From Saprospiraceae bacterium (GTDB lineage Bacteria; Bacteroidota; Bacteroidia; Chitinophagales; Saprospiraceae): a stretch of DNA of 64,000 nucleotides. Every line of letters begins with the position of its first letter. Positions within the stretch are counted from its first letter, which is position 1. A program made the translations under genes and the position numbers. Location of the stretch: assembly GCA_016714445.1 (NCBI GenBank), contig JADJNF010000004.1:62001-126000 (forward strand), written 5' to 3'. This document shows positions 9,612 through 19,256 of the stretch, in pieces. The notes under the pieces are model-generated. The model was not told the origin of the DNA, did not search any database, and saw only the letters and a program-made list of their open reading frames with translations.

Positions 9612-9938
9612 CTATACTGCAAAACTTTCTCCACAACCGCATGAACGCGCCGCATTCGGATTGTTAAAATAGAAGCCTTTCCCATTTAATCCACCTGAAA
9701 ATTCAAGTGTGGTATTGCACAGATATAAAAAACTTTTAAGATCGGTCACTACCCTTACTCCATTGTCATCAAATATCTGATCATTGGGTTTATTCTCATT
9801 ATCAAAATCCATCTTATAACTCAGGCCTGAACATCCTCCGCTCGTGACACTCACTCTTACGAAATATGAGTCTTCCAGATTTTTGGTTTTAATAATCTCG
9901 GCTATTCTCTCTTTAGCACTATCAGCTACAAATAACAT
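9612..9938 (-). CDS. iscA: Iron-sulfur cluster assembly protein, HesB/IscA family
   Basis: A-type carrier of 108 residues that receives an Fe-S cluster from the IscU scaffold and delivers it to target proteins. The three conserved Cys are C36 in 'SGGCSG' and C100/C102 in 'SCGCGESF'. I chose the ATG at 9938; a TTG two codons upstream (9944) is the alternative. It is the last gene of the iscS-iscU-iscA operon, 49 bases after iscU. Confidence 0.93.
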   Translation of the reverse strand: MLFVADSAKERIAEIIKTKNLEDSYFVRVSVTSGGCSGLSYKMDFDNENKPNDQIFDDNGVRVVTDLKSFLYLCNTTLEFSGGLNGKGFYFNNPNAARSCGCGESFAV

Positions 9939-9987
9939 GATCAATTACCTTAAAAATATGAATAATTATAAACGAAATAGAGCAACA

Positions 9988-10386
9988 TTAATGTGCTTCT
10001 ATCAGTTCGTTTTTCTTTTTATAGTCTGCTATTGCACTTTTTATAGCATCTTCAGCCAAAACAGAACAATGAATTTTTACAGGCGGTAAAGCCAACTCTT
10101 CCACAATAGCCATATTGTCTATCGTCAATGCTTCATTAATGGTTTTTCCTTTAAGCCATTCTGTAGCCAAAGAAGACGATGCAATGGCAGAACCACATCC
10201 GAAAGTTTTGAATTTTGCATCGATAATAGTATCTGTAGCTTCGTCTACTTCTATCTGAAGTCTCATGACGTCACCACATTCGGGAGCTCCTACAAGTCCT
10301 GTGCCTACATTTTTTTTATCTTTATCCAATGTGCCCACATTTTTTGGGTGCTTAAAGTGATCAAGTAATTTTTCTGAGTATGCCAT
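9988..10386 (-). CDS. iscU: Fe-S cluster scaffold protein IscU
   Basis: Scaffold on which IscS-derived sulfur and iron form a [2Fe-2S] cluster. All ligands are visible: C37 and D39 ('ECGDVM'), C64 ('FGCGSA') and H106-C107 ('KIHCS'). The chaperone-binding 'LPPVK' motif lies at 100-104, just before the ligand pair. The 132 residues are full length. It lies 51 bases downstream of iscS. No hscA, hscB or ferredoxin gene is in the cluster although the LPPVK motif is kept, so the HscA/HscB partners should be encoded elsewhere. Confidence 0.97.
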   Translation of the reverse strand: MAYSEKLLDHFKHPKNVGTLDKDKKNVGTGLVGAPECGDVMRLQIEVDEATDTIIDAKFKTFGCGSAIASSSLATEWLKGKTINEALTIDNMAIVEELALPPVKIHCSVLAEDAIKSAIADYKKKNELIEAH

Positions 10387-10437
10387 GGCGTTAGTATTTT
10401 AAAATTATTTGTTTAATAAATATTTTTTTAACTCGTT

Positions 10438-11661
10438 TTAATGTTCTGACCAGACCACGCTGTCCAGATCTATACCTTCTTTATACATTTCCCAGATGGG
10501 ACTTAAATCGCGCATATGATTGACGCCCTTGGTGACTGCATCAATGGCATAGTCAACGTCATCTTCAGTTGTAAACCTACCCAGGCTAAATCTGATAGAA
10601 GAGTGAGCAAGATCATCACCCAAACCTAAAGCTACCAGAACATATGACGGTTCGAGAGATGCAGAAGTACAGGCTGAACCCGATGACACAGCTATATTCT
10701 GATTAAAAGTCATCATAAGTCCTTCCCCTTCCACATGTTTGAATGAAATATTTGTCACATGAGGCATTCTGTGGTCTATGTTTCCGTTGACGTATACTTC
10801 TTCAAGATTATCTTTAAAAGCATTTTCGAGTTTGTCACGAAGTTTGGATAATCTTGCAGTATCTTTTGACATTTCTTCTTTGGCAATAGCTGCGGCTTTC
10901 CCAAATCCTACGATGCCGGGAACGTTTAAAGTGCCTGATCTCATTCCTCTTTCATGACCACCGCCATCCATTTGAGCCGTAACTTTTACCCGAGGGTTCT
11001 TTCTATTTACAAATAATGCTCCGACACCTTTTGGTCCATACATTTTATGTGATGTAAATGCCATCAAATGAATGCCCACCTCCTTAGGATCCACAGGAAT
11101 TTTGCCCACCACCTGAGTGGCATCACTCATGAACAAAACACCATGCTTTTTGCATATATCCCCAATTTCCTTCATAGGCTGGATGACACCGGTTTCATTA
11201 TTGGCCCACATGATAGAAATAAGAATTGTTTTATCAGTAATAGCGGCTTCCAACTCTGCCAAATCTATCAACCCGTCATTTTTAACATCCAAATAGGTTA
11301 CCTGTCCTCCCAGCTTTTCAACCTTCTTACAGGCATCAAGTACAGCTTTGTGTTCGGTCTTCGCTGTAATGATATGATTTCCTTTTGATGCATACATTTC
11401 AAATACGCCCTTTATAGCAAGATTGTCTGACTCAGTAGCGCCGGAAGTAAAAATTATTTCTTTAGGATCTACATTGATTAAATCTGCAATTTGCTCACGG
11501 GCATACTCCACGGCTTCCTCTGCTTTCCAACCAAACGGGTGATTCCTGCTGGCAGCATTGCCCGGAATTTCATAAAAGTAAGGCAACATGGTTTCAACAA
11601 CTCTAGGGTCAGTAGGAGTTGTAGCATTATTATCAAGGTATATCAATCTGTTGTCTGCCAT
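10438..11661 (-). CDS. iscS: Cysteine desulfurase IscS
   Basis: PLP enzyme that removes sulfur from cysteine as an enzyme-bound persulfide for Fe-S clusters and tRNA thiolation. The 407 residues are full length. The PLP Schiff-base lysine is K206 in 'SHKMYGPKG'. The persulfide cysteine is C331 in 'SSGSACTSAS', within the long flexible loop of group I enzymes. Substrate loop 'YLDNNATTPTDPRV' is at the N-terminus. It is the first gene of iscSUA, with no iscR-like repressor upstream and a promoter at 11691-11725. Confidence 0.97.
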   Translation of the reverse strand: MADNRLIYLDNNATTPTDPRVVETMLPYFYEIPGNAASRNHPFGWKAEEAVEYAREQIADLINVDPKEIIFTSGATESDNLAIKGVFEMYASKGNHIITAKTEHKAVLDACKKVEKLGGQVTYLDVKNDGLIDLAELEAAITDKTILISIMWANNETGVIQPMKEIGDICKKHGVLFMSDATQVVGKIPVDPKEVGIHLMAFTSHKMYGPKGVGALFVNRKNPRVKVTAQMDGGGHERGMRSGTLNVPGIVGFGKAAAIAKEEMSKDTARLSKLRDKLENAFKDNLEEVYVNGNIDHRMPHVTNISFKHVEGEGLMMTFNQNIAVSSGSACTSASLEPSYVLVALGLGDDLAHSSIRFSLGRFTTEDDVDYAIDAVTKGVNHMRDLSPIWEMYKEGIDLDSVVWSEH

Positions 11662-11690
11662 TATTTGCTTAATTATATTTAATCTAAATA

Positions 11691-11725
11691 CAAAAGTAAT
11701 ACTATTTTGTTTAATTTACAGCAAG
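11691..11725 (-). promoter_or_regulatory. Candidate promoter of the iscSUA operon
   Basis: Read on the minus strand, CTTG (11725-11722) and TACTTTTG (11698-11691) are separated by 23 bases. This matches the Bacteroidota -33/-7 consensus with a spacer at the long end. The iscS start codon is 30 bases downstream. Confidence 0.45.
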
Positions 11726-11891
11726 ATTTAGTTAAACTTTTTATTATGATGGTATAAATTTAATCCACAGCCATGCCACATCAAAATATGTAAACACACT
11801 TTAATATTTTAACCTTTCTGCTATAAAGGCTTATATACCAGTAGTTTTATGATGTATTAATTGGTTGTTTTGAAGGTGGTGATAAACATTT

Positions 11892-13163
11892 TTAATGTTC
11901 TATGCTTTTGTCAGAGCTATTTAACATTTTTATCACCCTCACTTCTTCTATTTTGGTATCCGATTTGGAAAGAATGATAAAACGGTAATTTTCCAATACT
12001 ATCTCTTCTCCAACTTCGGGAATACTACCATGCGTCATCACTATATAACCTGATAGTGTCACATATTCTTCTTCTGGTAAATTAAGCTGTTTGTATTTAC
12101 TGTTTATAAAGCCAAGTTCAATTCTTCCTGAAAAAATAAATTCGTTTTCAGAAATCATTTTATCCGTAAAATCTTCTTCATCATGTTCATCTGCTATCTC
12201 GCCAAAAATCTCTTCCAATATATCTTCTAAAGTAATGATACCAGCAGTACCACCAAATTCATCCACCACACAAGCAATGTTTGTCCCGCTCTTGATAAAT
12301 TTATATAATAGATCCTGTACATTCATGACTTCGGGTACAAAATCTATGTCCATTATATTTCGTTTGATAGACGATATATTTTTAAAAAGTTGCTGGTGAT
12401 GAAAATATCCTACTACGTTTTCTACTTCTCCGTCAGTAACAATCAGTCTGGAGTGTTTTGATGAAATGAAAGTATCTTTTACTGTCTGTAAATCATCACT
12501 TTTGTCTATAAATACTATTTCATTGCGGGGGATCATACAATCCCTGACCTTAAGAAGATTTAAATTAAGTGCATTGGCCAGTATTTCCTTATCTATCTCC
12601 TTCTCTTCATTTACATTAGATTGAATATAGTGCTCCAAATCCAGTTTTGTAATATTATTTTCATCGCTAGACTCTATTTTTCCGAAGATAAGTCGAATGA
12701 CCAGATTGGATGTTTTTGTAAGTAACCAACTGGGAATCAACAGTATCCATGCGAAAAACTTTAAGGGTCTTGCCAGTCTGAAGATCAACTCATTGGCATA
12801 CAATCTGAAAATAGTTTTTGGTATAAATTCACCAAATATCAGAATGATAATAGTCAATATAACTGTAGTAAAAAAGGAAACCGCAAAACTTCCTTCAGGA
12901 AAAATCATCACCAATAAAGGGGTAACAATAGTACTAAAAAAGATTGTGTACATGACCAATACAATATTATTGCCAACGAGCATTGTACTCAAAAATGATT
13001 TAGGGTCATTGTACAAACTGGTGAGTATCTGGCCTTTTTTTGAACCTTTGTTTTTAAGTACTTCAAGACTGAGTTTATTGGCCGATAGATAGGCAATCTC
13101 ACTGCCGGAAAAGAAGCCGGACAATATCAAAGTAATAAGTACAAGAATTATGGAGGTGATCAT
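11892..13163 (-). CDS. CNNM/CorC-family membrane protein (hemolysin C-like)
   Basis: Inner-membrane protein of 423 residues. The N-terminal CNNM (DUF21) domain has about four membrane helices (about 1-185). A CBS pair (about 195-325) includes 'MIPRNEIVFID' and 'GTAGIITLEDILEEIFGEI'. A C-terminal CorC_HlyC domain ends near 410. Relatives are linked to Mg2+/Co2+ export; the hemolysin name is historical. It follows lptC by 21 bases and belongs to the minus operon 15859-11892. Pairing with lptC is common in Bacteroidota, from general knowledge. Confidence 0.92.
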   Translation of the reverse strand: MITSIILVLITLILSGFFSGSEIAYLSANKLSLEVLKNKGSKKGQILTSLYNDPKSFLSTMLVGNNIVLVMYTIFFSTIVTPLLVMIFPEGSFAVSFFTTVILTIIILIFGEFIPKTIFRLYANELIFRLARPLKFFAWILLIPSWLLTKTSNLVIRLIFGKIESSDENNITKLDLEHYIQSNVNEEKEIDKEILANALNLNLLKVRDCMIPRNEIVFIDKSDDLQTVKDTFISSKHSRLIVTDGEVENVVGYFHHQQLFKNISSIKRNIMDIDFVPEVMNVQDLLYKFIKSGTNIACVVDEFGGTAGIITLEDILEEIFGEIADEHDEEDFTDKMISENEFIFSGRIELGFINSKYKQLNLPEEEYVTLSGYIVMTHGSIPEVGEEIVLENYRFIILSKSDTKIEEVRVIKMLNSSDKSIEH

Positions 13164-13184
13164 ACTCGAATTTAAACCGCAAAT

Positions 13185-13751
13185 TTAATTAATTGCTGTG
13201 ACAAAATCAGAAACATTTATTTTACCTTGTACTTTTTGTTTTATTTCAAATCGGGTAAACTCCTGATTGGCCTTAAATCCGAAGCCATATGTAGTATCTC
13301 CCTTTTCAGCCTGTGTGATTCGTACAAGTTTATCTGTATACACGATTCTTTCCCGCTCATCCCATATCAGTTCAGGCGTTTCCAGTTTTTCATTTTTATC
13401 ATTGTAAAAAATCACATTACCTTTGGCAGTAATCTTTTGGGTTCTTTCTTCCCGGATAGCCGTTTCCGCTTTCAGCCAGCTGTATACAATCTTATTTTCA
13501 TTTAAAAATTCAAGCAAAATACCTTTAGGAAAAACATCTTTTGAGTTGTTATAATCGCTGTATCGTTCCATCACGGGCGCATGAATCACAATTTTGACTA
13601 CTGCTGAGTCACTGTACACTATTCTGATATTTTTACCACGCTCAACATCAGACCGAAGGCCCTCTGAAAGTAAACTATCTATTTCCTCCACTTTTGTGCT
13701 GCAGGACATCAAAAACAATATAAAAATTGCGCCAAATATTTTTTTAATCAT
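13185..13751 (-). CDS. lptC: LPS export protein LptC (lipoprotein form)
   Basis: Periplasmic bridge component that takes lipopolysaccharide from the LptBFG transporter. The 188 residues start with a lipoprotein signal (MIKKIFGAIFILFLMSC, Cys17), typical of Bacteroidota LptC. The beta-jellyroll core includes 'FPKGILLEFLNENK', 'ETAIREERTQKITAKGNVIF' and 'KLETPELIWDERERIVYTDK'. The last two are strong LptC signatures. The start overlaps the stop of the upstream T9SS gene by 4 bases (ATGA), so translation is coupled. Confidence 0.92.
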   Translation of the reverse strand: MIKKIFGAIFILFLMSCSTKVEEIDSLLSEGLRSDVERGKNIRIVYSDSAVVKIVIHAPVMERYSDYNNSKDVFPKGILLEFLNENKIVYSWLKAETAIREERTQKITAKGNVIFYNDKNEKLETPELIWDERERIVYTDKLVRITQAEKGDTTYGFGFKANQEFTRFEIKQKVQGKINVSDFVTAIN

Positions 13752-15859
13752 TTTTCGGAAGATAATACGGTCACATCACCGGCATAATTTTCAATAGAAC
13801 CATCCAGCCATAATATTTTGGCTCTCCATACATACACACCAGTCACAACCGGCGTACCTACGTCCTGATTTTTTTTCTTAAATCTGCCGTCCCAACCGCT
13901 CTGAGTATCGTTTCTCTTAAAATCCACACCATCCACGCCCTGATATACCAGATTTCCCCACCGATCATATATCTCGAGCAGTTCAATATTTTGTACTCCT
14001 TTGGATGCCCACACATTAAAAAAATCATTGGATCCATCACCATTGGGTGTGAAAATATTTGGGGAATGTACCTTCAGATTTTTTACCACCCGGATTTCTA
14101 TGATATCTTCACCAATGCATCCATTGGAATCGATGACTGTCACCATAAAACTGGTTGTATTTCCTATATAAGCAATGTAATTTTCTGCATCTACCTCTTC
14201 AAGTTCCGGACTCCAGAAGATAGTATCTTTGTTTTTTACAGGCATATAGGTCAGCTTTATCAAAGCAGAATCCCCCAGCTCAATCGTCTGATCTAGGCCT
14301 GCGTCTACAATAATAGGCAGCGGTTGATTGACTATGGTGGTGATGGTATCTACACATCCCTTCAGATCCTGTACCCTGACCTGATATGTTCCGGCAGCCA
14401 GATTGCCAAACTGGGGATTTGGCCTGAAGGGCCCTCCGTCCAGACTATAGCTATATTCAGGTGCACCACGTAAACCATTGGCAAGAATTCGCCCTTCCGG
14501 AATCTCAAAACATCTGAGATCCACTACATTGGCATTGAGGGATAGTGTGCTGGTATCTTTACAACAAGGGTCTACAAAAAAATCAATAATTTTGGTAACG
14601 GTACAACCTCTGGAACTTTCAACAGTAAGCGCTGCAGTCTTATCTCCGAAAGATTGATATACCACATCAAAAGGTCCCGTGCCATTGAGTCTGGACGGAA
14701 CAGATCTGTCGCCAAAGTTCCAGGTATATTTTACGATCGGGTCAGTGAGAGATTCAGACTTATTGGTAAAAATAACCGATTTATCACATTCAAAGGCTCT
14801 GTTGGCATTGACATCAAAATCAGGTTTTGGCCCAAGAAATGTTCCTGTACCACCAAATTGAATACCAAAACCTAAGCCTGATCTGGTAAAATTATTTATT
14901 ACTAAAACATATGATTTTCCAACTTCCATATTTAAAGCAGATACAAAATTATTATTCCCCTGCTGACAACCAGGAGCTTCAGATATATCAGTATCCCCTA
15001 ACATTAATCCTGTTGGCCCGTTACAATTTATCCAGGTGGTCAGTGGATCAGTTGCTCCATTTGTCCCATTAGCACCAGATGCCATACATCTTAACAATCT
15101 TTTGCCGGAACAATCATCAATACCGTTTGGTAGTTCATATAATGCAAAATCCAGATCATCAGAAATGGAATTCCTATTTTGATAATCATTCGGTGTAAGT
15201 GTAAATGTCAATGACCCAGCAGTTTCACATGTCCATTTGTACCAGGCAGATTGAAATTCCTGTTCCATACAGTTTCCTGCTTCTATTTCATTTCTGTCAT
15301 TACCCAAACCTGTAAGACTTTGTACTTTAAAAGGTGACGTATCGCAGAGTACAACTGCTTCCTGACAATCTGCTTCAGGTAAAGGTACAGGGATAAAATC
15401 ATCCAAACACAATTTAAAAGTTCCTTCGCCACCCATTGCAGACTCAATCATAATATAATAGGTTTGTCCTATATTAAGATTATCAACCAGTAGTTCATCA
15501 TTCCCAATTGCTTTTCCAGGGGAACATTGTAAATATTTACCACATTTTTCAAATAAAACAATCTTCGGATTTCTAATTGTACCACCTAATCCTGAACCAA
15601 AAACTCTTAAAAGAATACCAGGTTCGCGAGGAGTAAAACTAAACCAGACACCATTACCCCATTGCAATAAGACACAACTATTTATAAAAGCGGGGTCCGC
15701 TTTGGCGCCAATATTGGTAAACTCACCATCCCTTGAACAATAATTATTTGACGTCGGTATAGGTGTTGCAAATTGACAATCATCATTAAGAATCTGTGCG
15801 TTACCTGATTGATAGACAGAAAATATGATCAAAAGTGACCAAAGTACGGATAAACGCAT
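13748..15859 (-). CDS. Large secreted protein with PKD domain and T9SS type B tail
   Basis: Surface protein of about 703 residues. The ATG at 15859 gives a clean signal peptide (MRLSVLWSLLIIFSVYQSGNA, then Q); an ATG at 15895 would add 12 residues. The order is two Cys-containing beta-sandwich repeats (about 22-340), a PKD-like domain with 'VKYTWNFGDRSVPS', a SprB-like repeat ('YSYSLDGGPFRPNPQFGNLA'), a further Ig-like segment and a C-terminal gliding-type (CHU_C, type B) domain with 'IFTPNGDGSNDFF' and 'IYDRWGNLVYQG'. It probably stays at the cell surface. It leads the operon with lptC and the CNNM gene. Confidence 0.9.
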   Translation of the reverse strand: MRLSVLWSLLIIFSVYQSGNAQILNDDCQFATPIPTSNNYCSRDGEFTNIGAKADPAFINSCVLLQWGNGVWFSFTPREPGILLRVFGSGLGGTIRNPKIVLFEKCGKYLQCSPGKAIGNDELLVDNLNIGQTYYIMIESAMGGEGTFKLCLDDFIPVPLPEADCQEAVVLCDTSPFKVQSLTGLGNDRNEIEAGNCMEQEFQSAWYKWTCETAGSLTFTLTPNDYQNRNSISDDLDFALYELPNGIDDCSGKRLLRCMASGANGTNGATDPLTTWINCNGPTGLMLGDTDISEAPGCQQGNNNFVSALNMEVGKSYVLVINNFTRSGLGFGIQFGGTGTFLGPKPDFDVNANRAFECDKSVIFTNKSESLTDPIVKYTWNFGDRSVPSRLNGTGPFDVVYQSFGDKTAALTVESSRGCTVTKIIDFFVDPCCKDTSTLSLNANVVDLRCFEIPEGRILANGLRGAPEYSYSLDGGPFRPNPQFGNLAAGTYQVRVQDLKGCVDTITTIVNQPLPIIVDAGLDQTIELGDSALIKLTYMPVKNKDTIFWSPELEEVDAENYIAYIGNTTSFMVTVIDSNGCIGEDIIEIRVVKNLKVHSPNIFTPNGDGSNDFFNVWASKGVQNIELLEIYDRWGNLVYQGVDGVDFKRNDTQSGWDGRFKKKNQDVGTPVVTGVYVWRAKILWLDGSIENYAGDVTVLSSEK

Positions 15860-16018
15860 ATTTTTTTGATACCGGAACATACACTTAATTTTCATAAATA
15901 AACGCGTCTAAAGCATAAGAGTTGTTATCTAAGACGACTTCAAAACACTTTTAGCTGGTACAAAGCTATGATTTTAACGGAAATTTAATGTTTTTACCCA
16001 TACTAAATGGTATATGAT

Positions 16019-16026
16019 TACTTTTG
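16019..16026 (+). promoter_or_regulatory. Candidate -7 element upstream of rsmI
   Basis: TACTTTTG matches TAnnTTTG and lies 46 bases before the rsmI start, between divergent genes. The -33 region is only a T-rich stretch, so support is limited. Confidence 0.35.
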
Positions 16027-16071
16027 CGGGACATTTTTTTCAATATCGATTAGCGGACTTAAATCATATTC

Positions 16072-16758
16072 ATGCTTTATATAGTGCCCACACCCATCGG
16101 AAATCTCGAAGATATGACTTTCAGGGCCATCAATGTGCTGAACAGTTGTGATGTGGTGCTTACTGAAGATACTCGTACCAGTGGCAAACTCCTGAAGCAC
16201 TTTAATATCGACAAACCCATGTGGGCATTTCATGCATTTAATGAACATAAAGCACTCAAAAGTATCATCGATCACTTGCAACAAGGCAAAAACATTGCGT
16301 TGATCTCTGATGCCGGTACGCCTGGTATATCAGATCCGGGATTTCTGCTGGTGCGTGAGTGTGTGGCAAACGGTATCAAAGTCAGCTGTCTACCCGGAGC
16401 TACGGCATTTGTACCTGCTTTGGTATCGTCAGGTATGACTACAGATAAATTTTATTTTGAAGGATTTTTACCACACAAAAAAGGCAGACAGACGAGGTGG
16501 AAATACCTGACAACACTGGATGTGACCATCGTGCTGTATGAGTCTCCGCATCGTTTGGTAAAGTGTCTGGAAGAAATAAAAACATATCTCGGAGAAGACC
16601 GAAGGGTTTGTGTGGCTCGTGAAATCAGCAAAATGTTTGAAGAATTTTATACTTCGGATGTAAATGATGTCATATCTCACTACACCAAAACACCAGCCAA
16701 AGGAGAAATAGTAGTCATCATCGAAGGTAAACTCAAACCTGGTAAAGAAACAGAATAA
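16072..16758 (+). CDS. rsmI: 16S rRNA (cytidine1402-2'-O)-methyltransferase
   Basis: SAM-dependent methyltransferase of the tetrapyrrole-methylase fold that methylates C1402 in the decoding centre. Seen: the N-terminal 'VPTPIGNLEDMTFRA' (5-19), 'LTEDTRTSGKLLKHF' (about 35-49), 'ISDAGTPGISDPG' (about 78-90) and 'SCLPGATAFVPALVSSG'. The 228 residues fit the family's core domain. The M16 peptidase gene follows after 16 bases, so the two are probably co-transcribed. Confidence 0.94.
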   Translation: MLYIVPTPIGNLEDMTFRAINVLNSCDVVLTEDTRTSGKLLKHFNIDKPMWAFHAFNEHKALKSIIDHLQQGKNIALISDAGTPGISDPGFLLVRECVANGIKVSCLPGATAFVPALVSSGMTTDKFYFEGFLPHKKGRQTRWKYLTTLDVTIVLYESPHRLVKCLEEIKTYLGEDRRVCVAREISKMFEEFYTSDVNDVISHYTKTPAKGEIVVIIEGKLKPGKETE

Positions 16759-16774
16759 AAAAGCACAACCACAT

Positions 16775-18016
16775 ATGATAACGTTTGAAAGATTTAAGCT
16801 CGCCAATGGATTGACTGTCATCATTCATGAAGACAAGTCCACGCCCATGGTAGCAGTTAATGTTGTATATAATGTGGGATCAAAATATGAAGAACCTGAC
16901 AAAACTGGATTTGCTCATCTCTTCGAACATCTCATGTTTGGAGGATCAATAAACATTCCGGATTTTGACGATCATATCCAGGATGCCGGCGGTGAAAATA
17001 ATGCATTTACCAATACGGATCTGACCAATTTTTATGAAGTCCTGCCGGCTGAAAATATCGAAACCGCTTTGTGGCTGGAGTCAGACCGCATGCTGCAACT
17101 TCGATTCAGCAAAAAATCACTGGATACACAAAAAAAAGTAGTGATCGAAGAGTTTAAGGAAACCTGTCTCAACGAACCATACGGCGATATGTGGCATCAT
17201 CTCAGTAGATTGTGCTACAAAGTCCATCCCTATCAATGGCCCACTATCGGCAAAGACATGAGTCATATTGCAGAAGCAACACTGGACCAGGTTAAAACAT
17301 TTTTTTATCACTATTATCGTCCCGACAACGCGGTTCTGGTCCTTGCCGGAAATATTGATGTTAAAAAAGGAATCGAACTGGTAGAAAAGTGGTTCGGATC
17401 TATACCCGCCGGTCATTATACCAAACCAAATTATTTGTATGAACCTCCTCAAATAGAATTTCGTCAGGATATCCTTCGACAGGATGTGCCTCATGATGCT
17501 GTATATCAGGGATATCATATGGCAAGCAGAATGGACGATGGTTTTTATGCCTGTGATTTGTTATCAGATGTGCTGGCAAACGGTCGTTCTTCCAGATTTT
17601 ATCAGAGACTGTACAAAGAGCAGGAACTTTTCAGCACTATAGATGCTTTCATTTCGGGTACGGTTGATCCCGGATTATTTATCATAGAAGGTAAAACCAT
17701 GCCGGGCATATCGATGGAAAAAGCCAAAAAAGCTATCAAATTGGAACTGGATATGTTAAAAAATGATCTGATATCCGAGCAGGAACTTTCCAAATTAAAA
17801 AACAGTGTCGAAAGTAGTCTCTTGTATTCTGAAGTAAGTGTACTCAATAAAGCTATTTCCCTGGCCTATTTTGAAGTACTGGGAGATGCAGATATGATCA
17901 ATATCGAAGCAGAAAGATATCACAATGTCACTGCCGAAGACATCAGAAATGCAGCTCAACAAGTATTCAGAGAAGAAAACTGTAGTGAAGTGTTGTATGA
18001 AGCCACAGAACTTTAA
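16775..18016 (+). CDS. M16-family zinc metallopeptidase
   Basis: Pitrilysin/insulinase-type peptidase of 413 residues with two M16 domains. The inverted zinc motif HxxEH is in 'FAHLFEHLMFGG' (about 47-58), and the third ligand is likely the Glu in 'TQKKVVIEEFKE' (about 113-124). No signal peptide is visible, so it is probably cytoplasmic, unlike many exported M16 pairs. The substrate is unknown. It sits 16 bases after rsmI and 8 bases before the esterase at 18025, forming a three-gene operon. Confidence 0.9.
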   Translation: MITFERFKLANGLTVIIHEDKSTPMVAVNVVYNVGSKYEEPDKTGFAHLFEHLMFGGSINIPDFDDHIQDAGGENNAFTNTDLTNFYEVLPAENIETALWLESDRMLQLRFSKKSLDTQKKVVIEEFKETCLNEPYGDMWHHLSRLCYKVHPYQWPTIGKDMSHIAEATLDQVKTFFYHYYRPDNAVLVLAGNIDVKKGIELVEKWFGSIPAGHYTKPNYLYEPPQIEFRQDILRQDVPHDAVYQGYHMASRMDDGFYACDLLSDVLANGRSSRFYQRLYKEQELFSTIDAFISGTVDPGLFIIEGKTMPGISMEKAKKAIKLELDMLKNDLISEQELSKLKNSVESSLLYSEVSVLNKAISLAYFEVLGDADMINIEAERYHNVTAEDIRNAAQQVFREENCSEVLYEATEL

Positions 18017-18024
18017 CCCATGCA

Positions 18025-18897
18025 ATGCCGAAAAAAATGAGAACAATTCTGTTAATTTCAATAATAACCCTTAACGGGTCAATCAGCTTCACACAGTCAT
18101 ATAATACGAAACCTCTCCACATTAATAAACCTTTTGTTTTGGGCGAAATTGATGAAATATATTCTGACATTCTATCAGAAACCAGAGTTTTGAATATCTA
18201 TCTTCCCGTAGGATATAATAAAAACGATACGATAAGCTATCCGGTCATTTATTTGCTTGATGGTTCGGCTGATGAAGACTTTATACATATAGCCGGACTG
18301 GTGCAGTACAATAGTTTTGAATGGATAAACAGAGTGCCAAAATCAATCGTGGTCGGCATAGCTACGGTAGACAGAAGACGGGATTTCACCTTCAGAACAA
18401 GCATAAAAAAAGATGCAGAATCATATCCAAATTCAGGACAATCAGATAAGTTTATCACATTTTTAGAAAAGGATTTAAAGCCATATATAGAAAAAAAGTA
18501 TGCTGCAAAAAAGCGCGGGACCATCATCGGCCAATCATTGGGTGGGTTACTGGCTACAGAAATTTTGTTAAAAAAACCTGCTCTTTTTAATACATATATC
18601 ATTATAAGCCCAAGTTTGTGGTGGGACAATGGTTCTTTACTTCAGCTGGACTCAGATATTCTGCAAAAAGGGTTCGAAACACCCATAAATATATACATTG
18701 GAGTGGGAAAAGAAGGGCTCGCGCCGACAGTAAATCCAAGAGTTATGGAAGTAGATGCAAATGTTCTTGCAGATCAATTGAAATCTACCCAAAGTAAACA
18801 TGTTCAGGTAATATTTGACTATTTGCCTGATGAAAATCATGCTACCATCATGCATCAGGCCGTTTCCAATGCATTCAAAGTTTTGTATTCAAAATAG
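18025..18897 (+). CDS. Exported alpha/beta-hydrolase esterase (COG2819 type)
   Basis: A 290-residue exported hydrolase related to enterobactin/ferric-siderophore esterases. An N-terminal signal peptide (about 1-24, ending 'SISFTQS') precedes an alpha/beta-hydrolase fold. The nucleophile Ser lies in 'GQSLGG' near 173, and a late 'DENHATIMHQA' supplies the likely catalytic His near 272. The substrate is unknown. It is a paralogue of the esterase at 27720 ('LGEIDEIYSDILSE' against 'IGKIDSIQSNILGE'), so the pair brackets the 19257-27499 gene group. The ATG four codons in is an alternative start. Confidence 0.85.
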   Translation: MPKKMRTILLISIITLNGSISFTQSYNTKPLHINKPFVLGEIDEIYSDILSETRVLNIYLPVGYNKNDTISYPVIYLLDGSADEDFIHIAGLVQYNSFEWINRVPKSIVVGIATVDRRRDFTFRTSIKKDAESYPNSGQSDKFITFLEKDLKPYIEKKYAAKKRGTIIGQSLGGLLATEILLKKPALFNTYIIISPSLWWDNGSLLQLDSDILQKGFETPINIYIGVGKEGLAPTVNPRVMEVDANVLADQLKSTQSKHVQVIFDYLPDENHATIMHQAVSNAFKVLYSK

Positions 18898-19256
18898 GGT
18901 TAAGATTAAGATTAAGATTAAAATAAGCATGGCACACCTGAAACAACTTTGCAGGAGAATCTCTTTGTTATATTCAGATTTTATCCTTATAAAGTAGTAA
19001 TGATATATTTAATTCTTAATATATAAATAACCTAATTTTCCTCTTGTGGATTGGGATCGTAAAATTATAGTTAAAAAGTTTTGTGAAATATAATTTTACA
19101 CAAAGTATTGATTTTGAGTAAGGACGAAGATAATGAAGTTTAGAAGCATCAATTTATCCCATGAAATCTGATTTTGGAATTTCAATACTTATAGTATTTA
19201 TTTGGCTAAAATATTTCAAAAAAGGTAAATTGTGCCATAATTACCGGATACTCTTC
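18898..19256. other. Intergenic region before the hybrid regulator
   Basis: About 360 bases without a convincing gene. It starts with three tandem copies of a TTAAGA/AAGATT hexamer (18899-18922). The rest is AT-rich leader DNA. In-frame codons from 19161 extend the regulator gene, but they encode no plausible domain. Confidence 0.5.

Noticed and set aside
18898..18924. AAGATT hexamer repeat after the first esterase
   Set aside because: Three short AT-rich units in intergenic DNA are common by chance; no structure or role is visible.
19161..19256. Extended N-terminus of the hybrid regulator
   Set aside because: The additional 32 residues would add a second, weaker hydrophobic stretch before the proper signal peptide at 19257.
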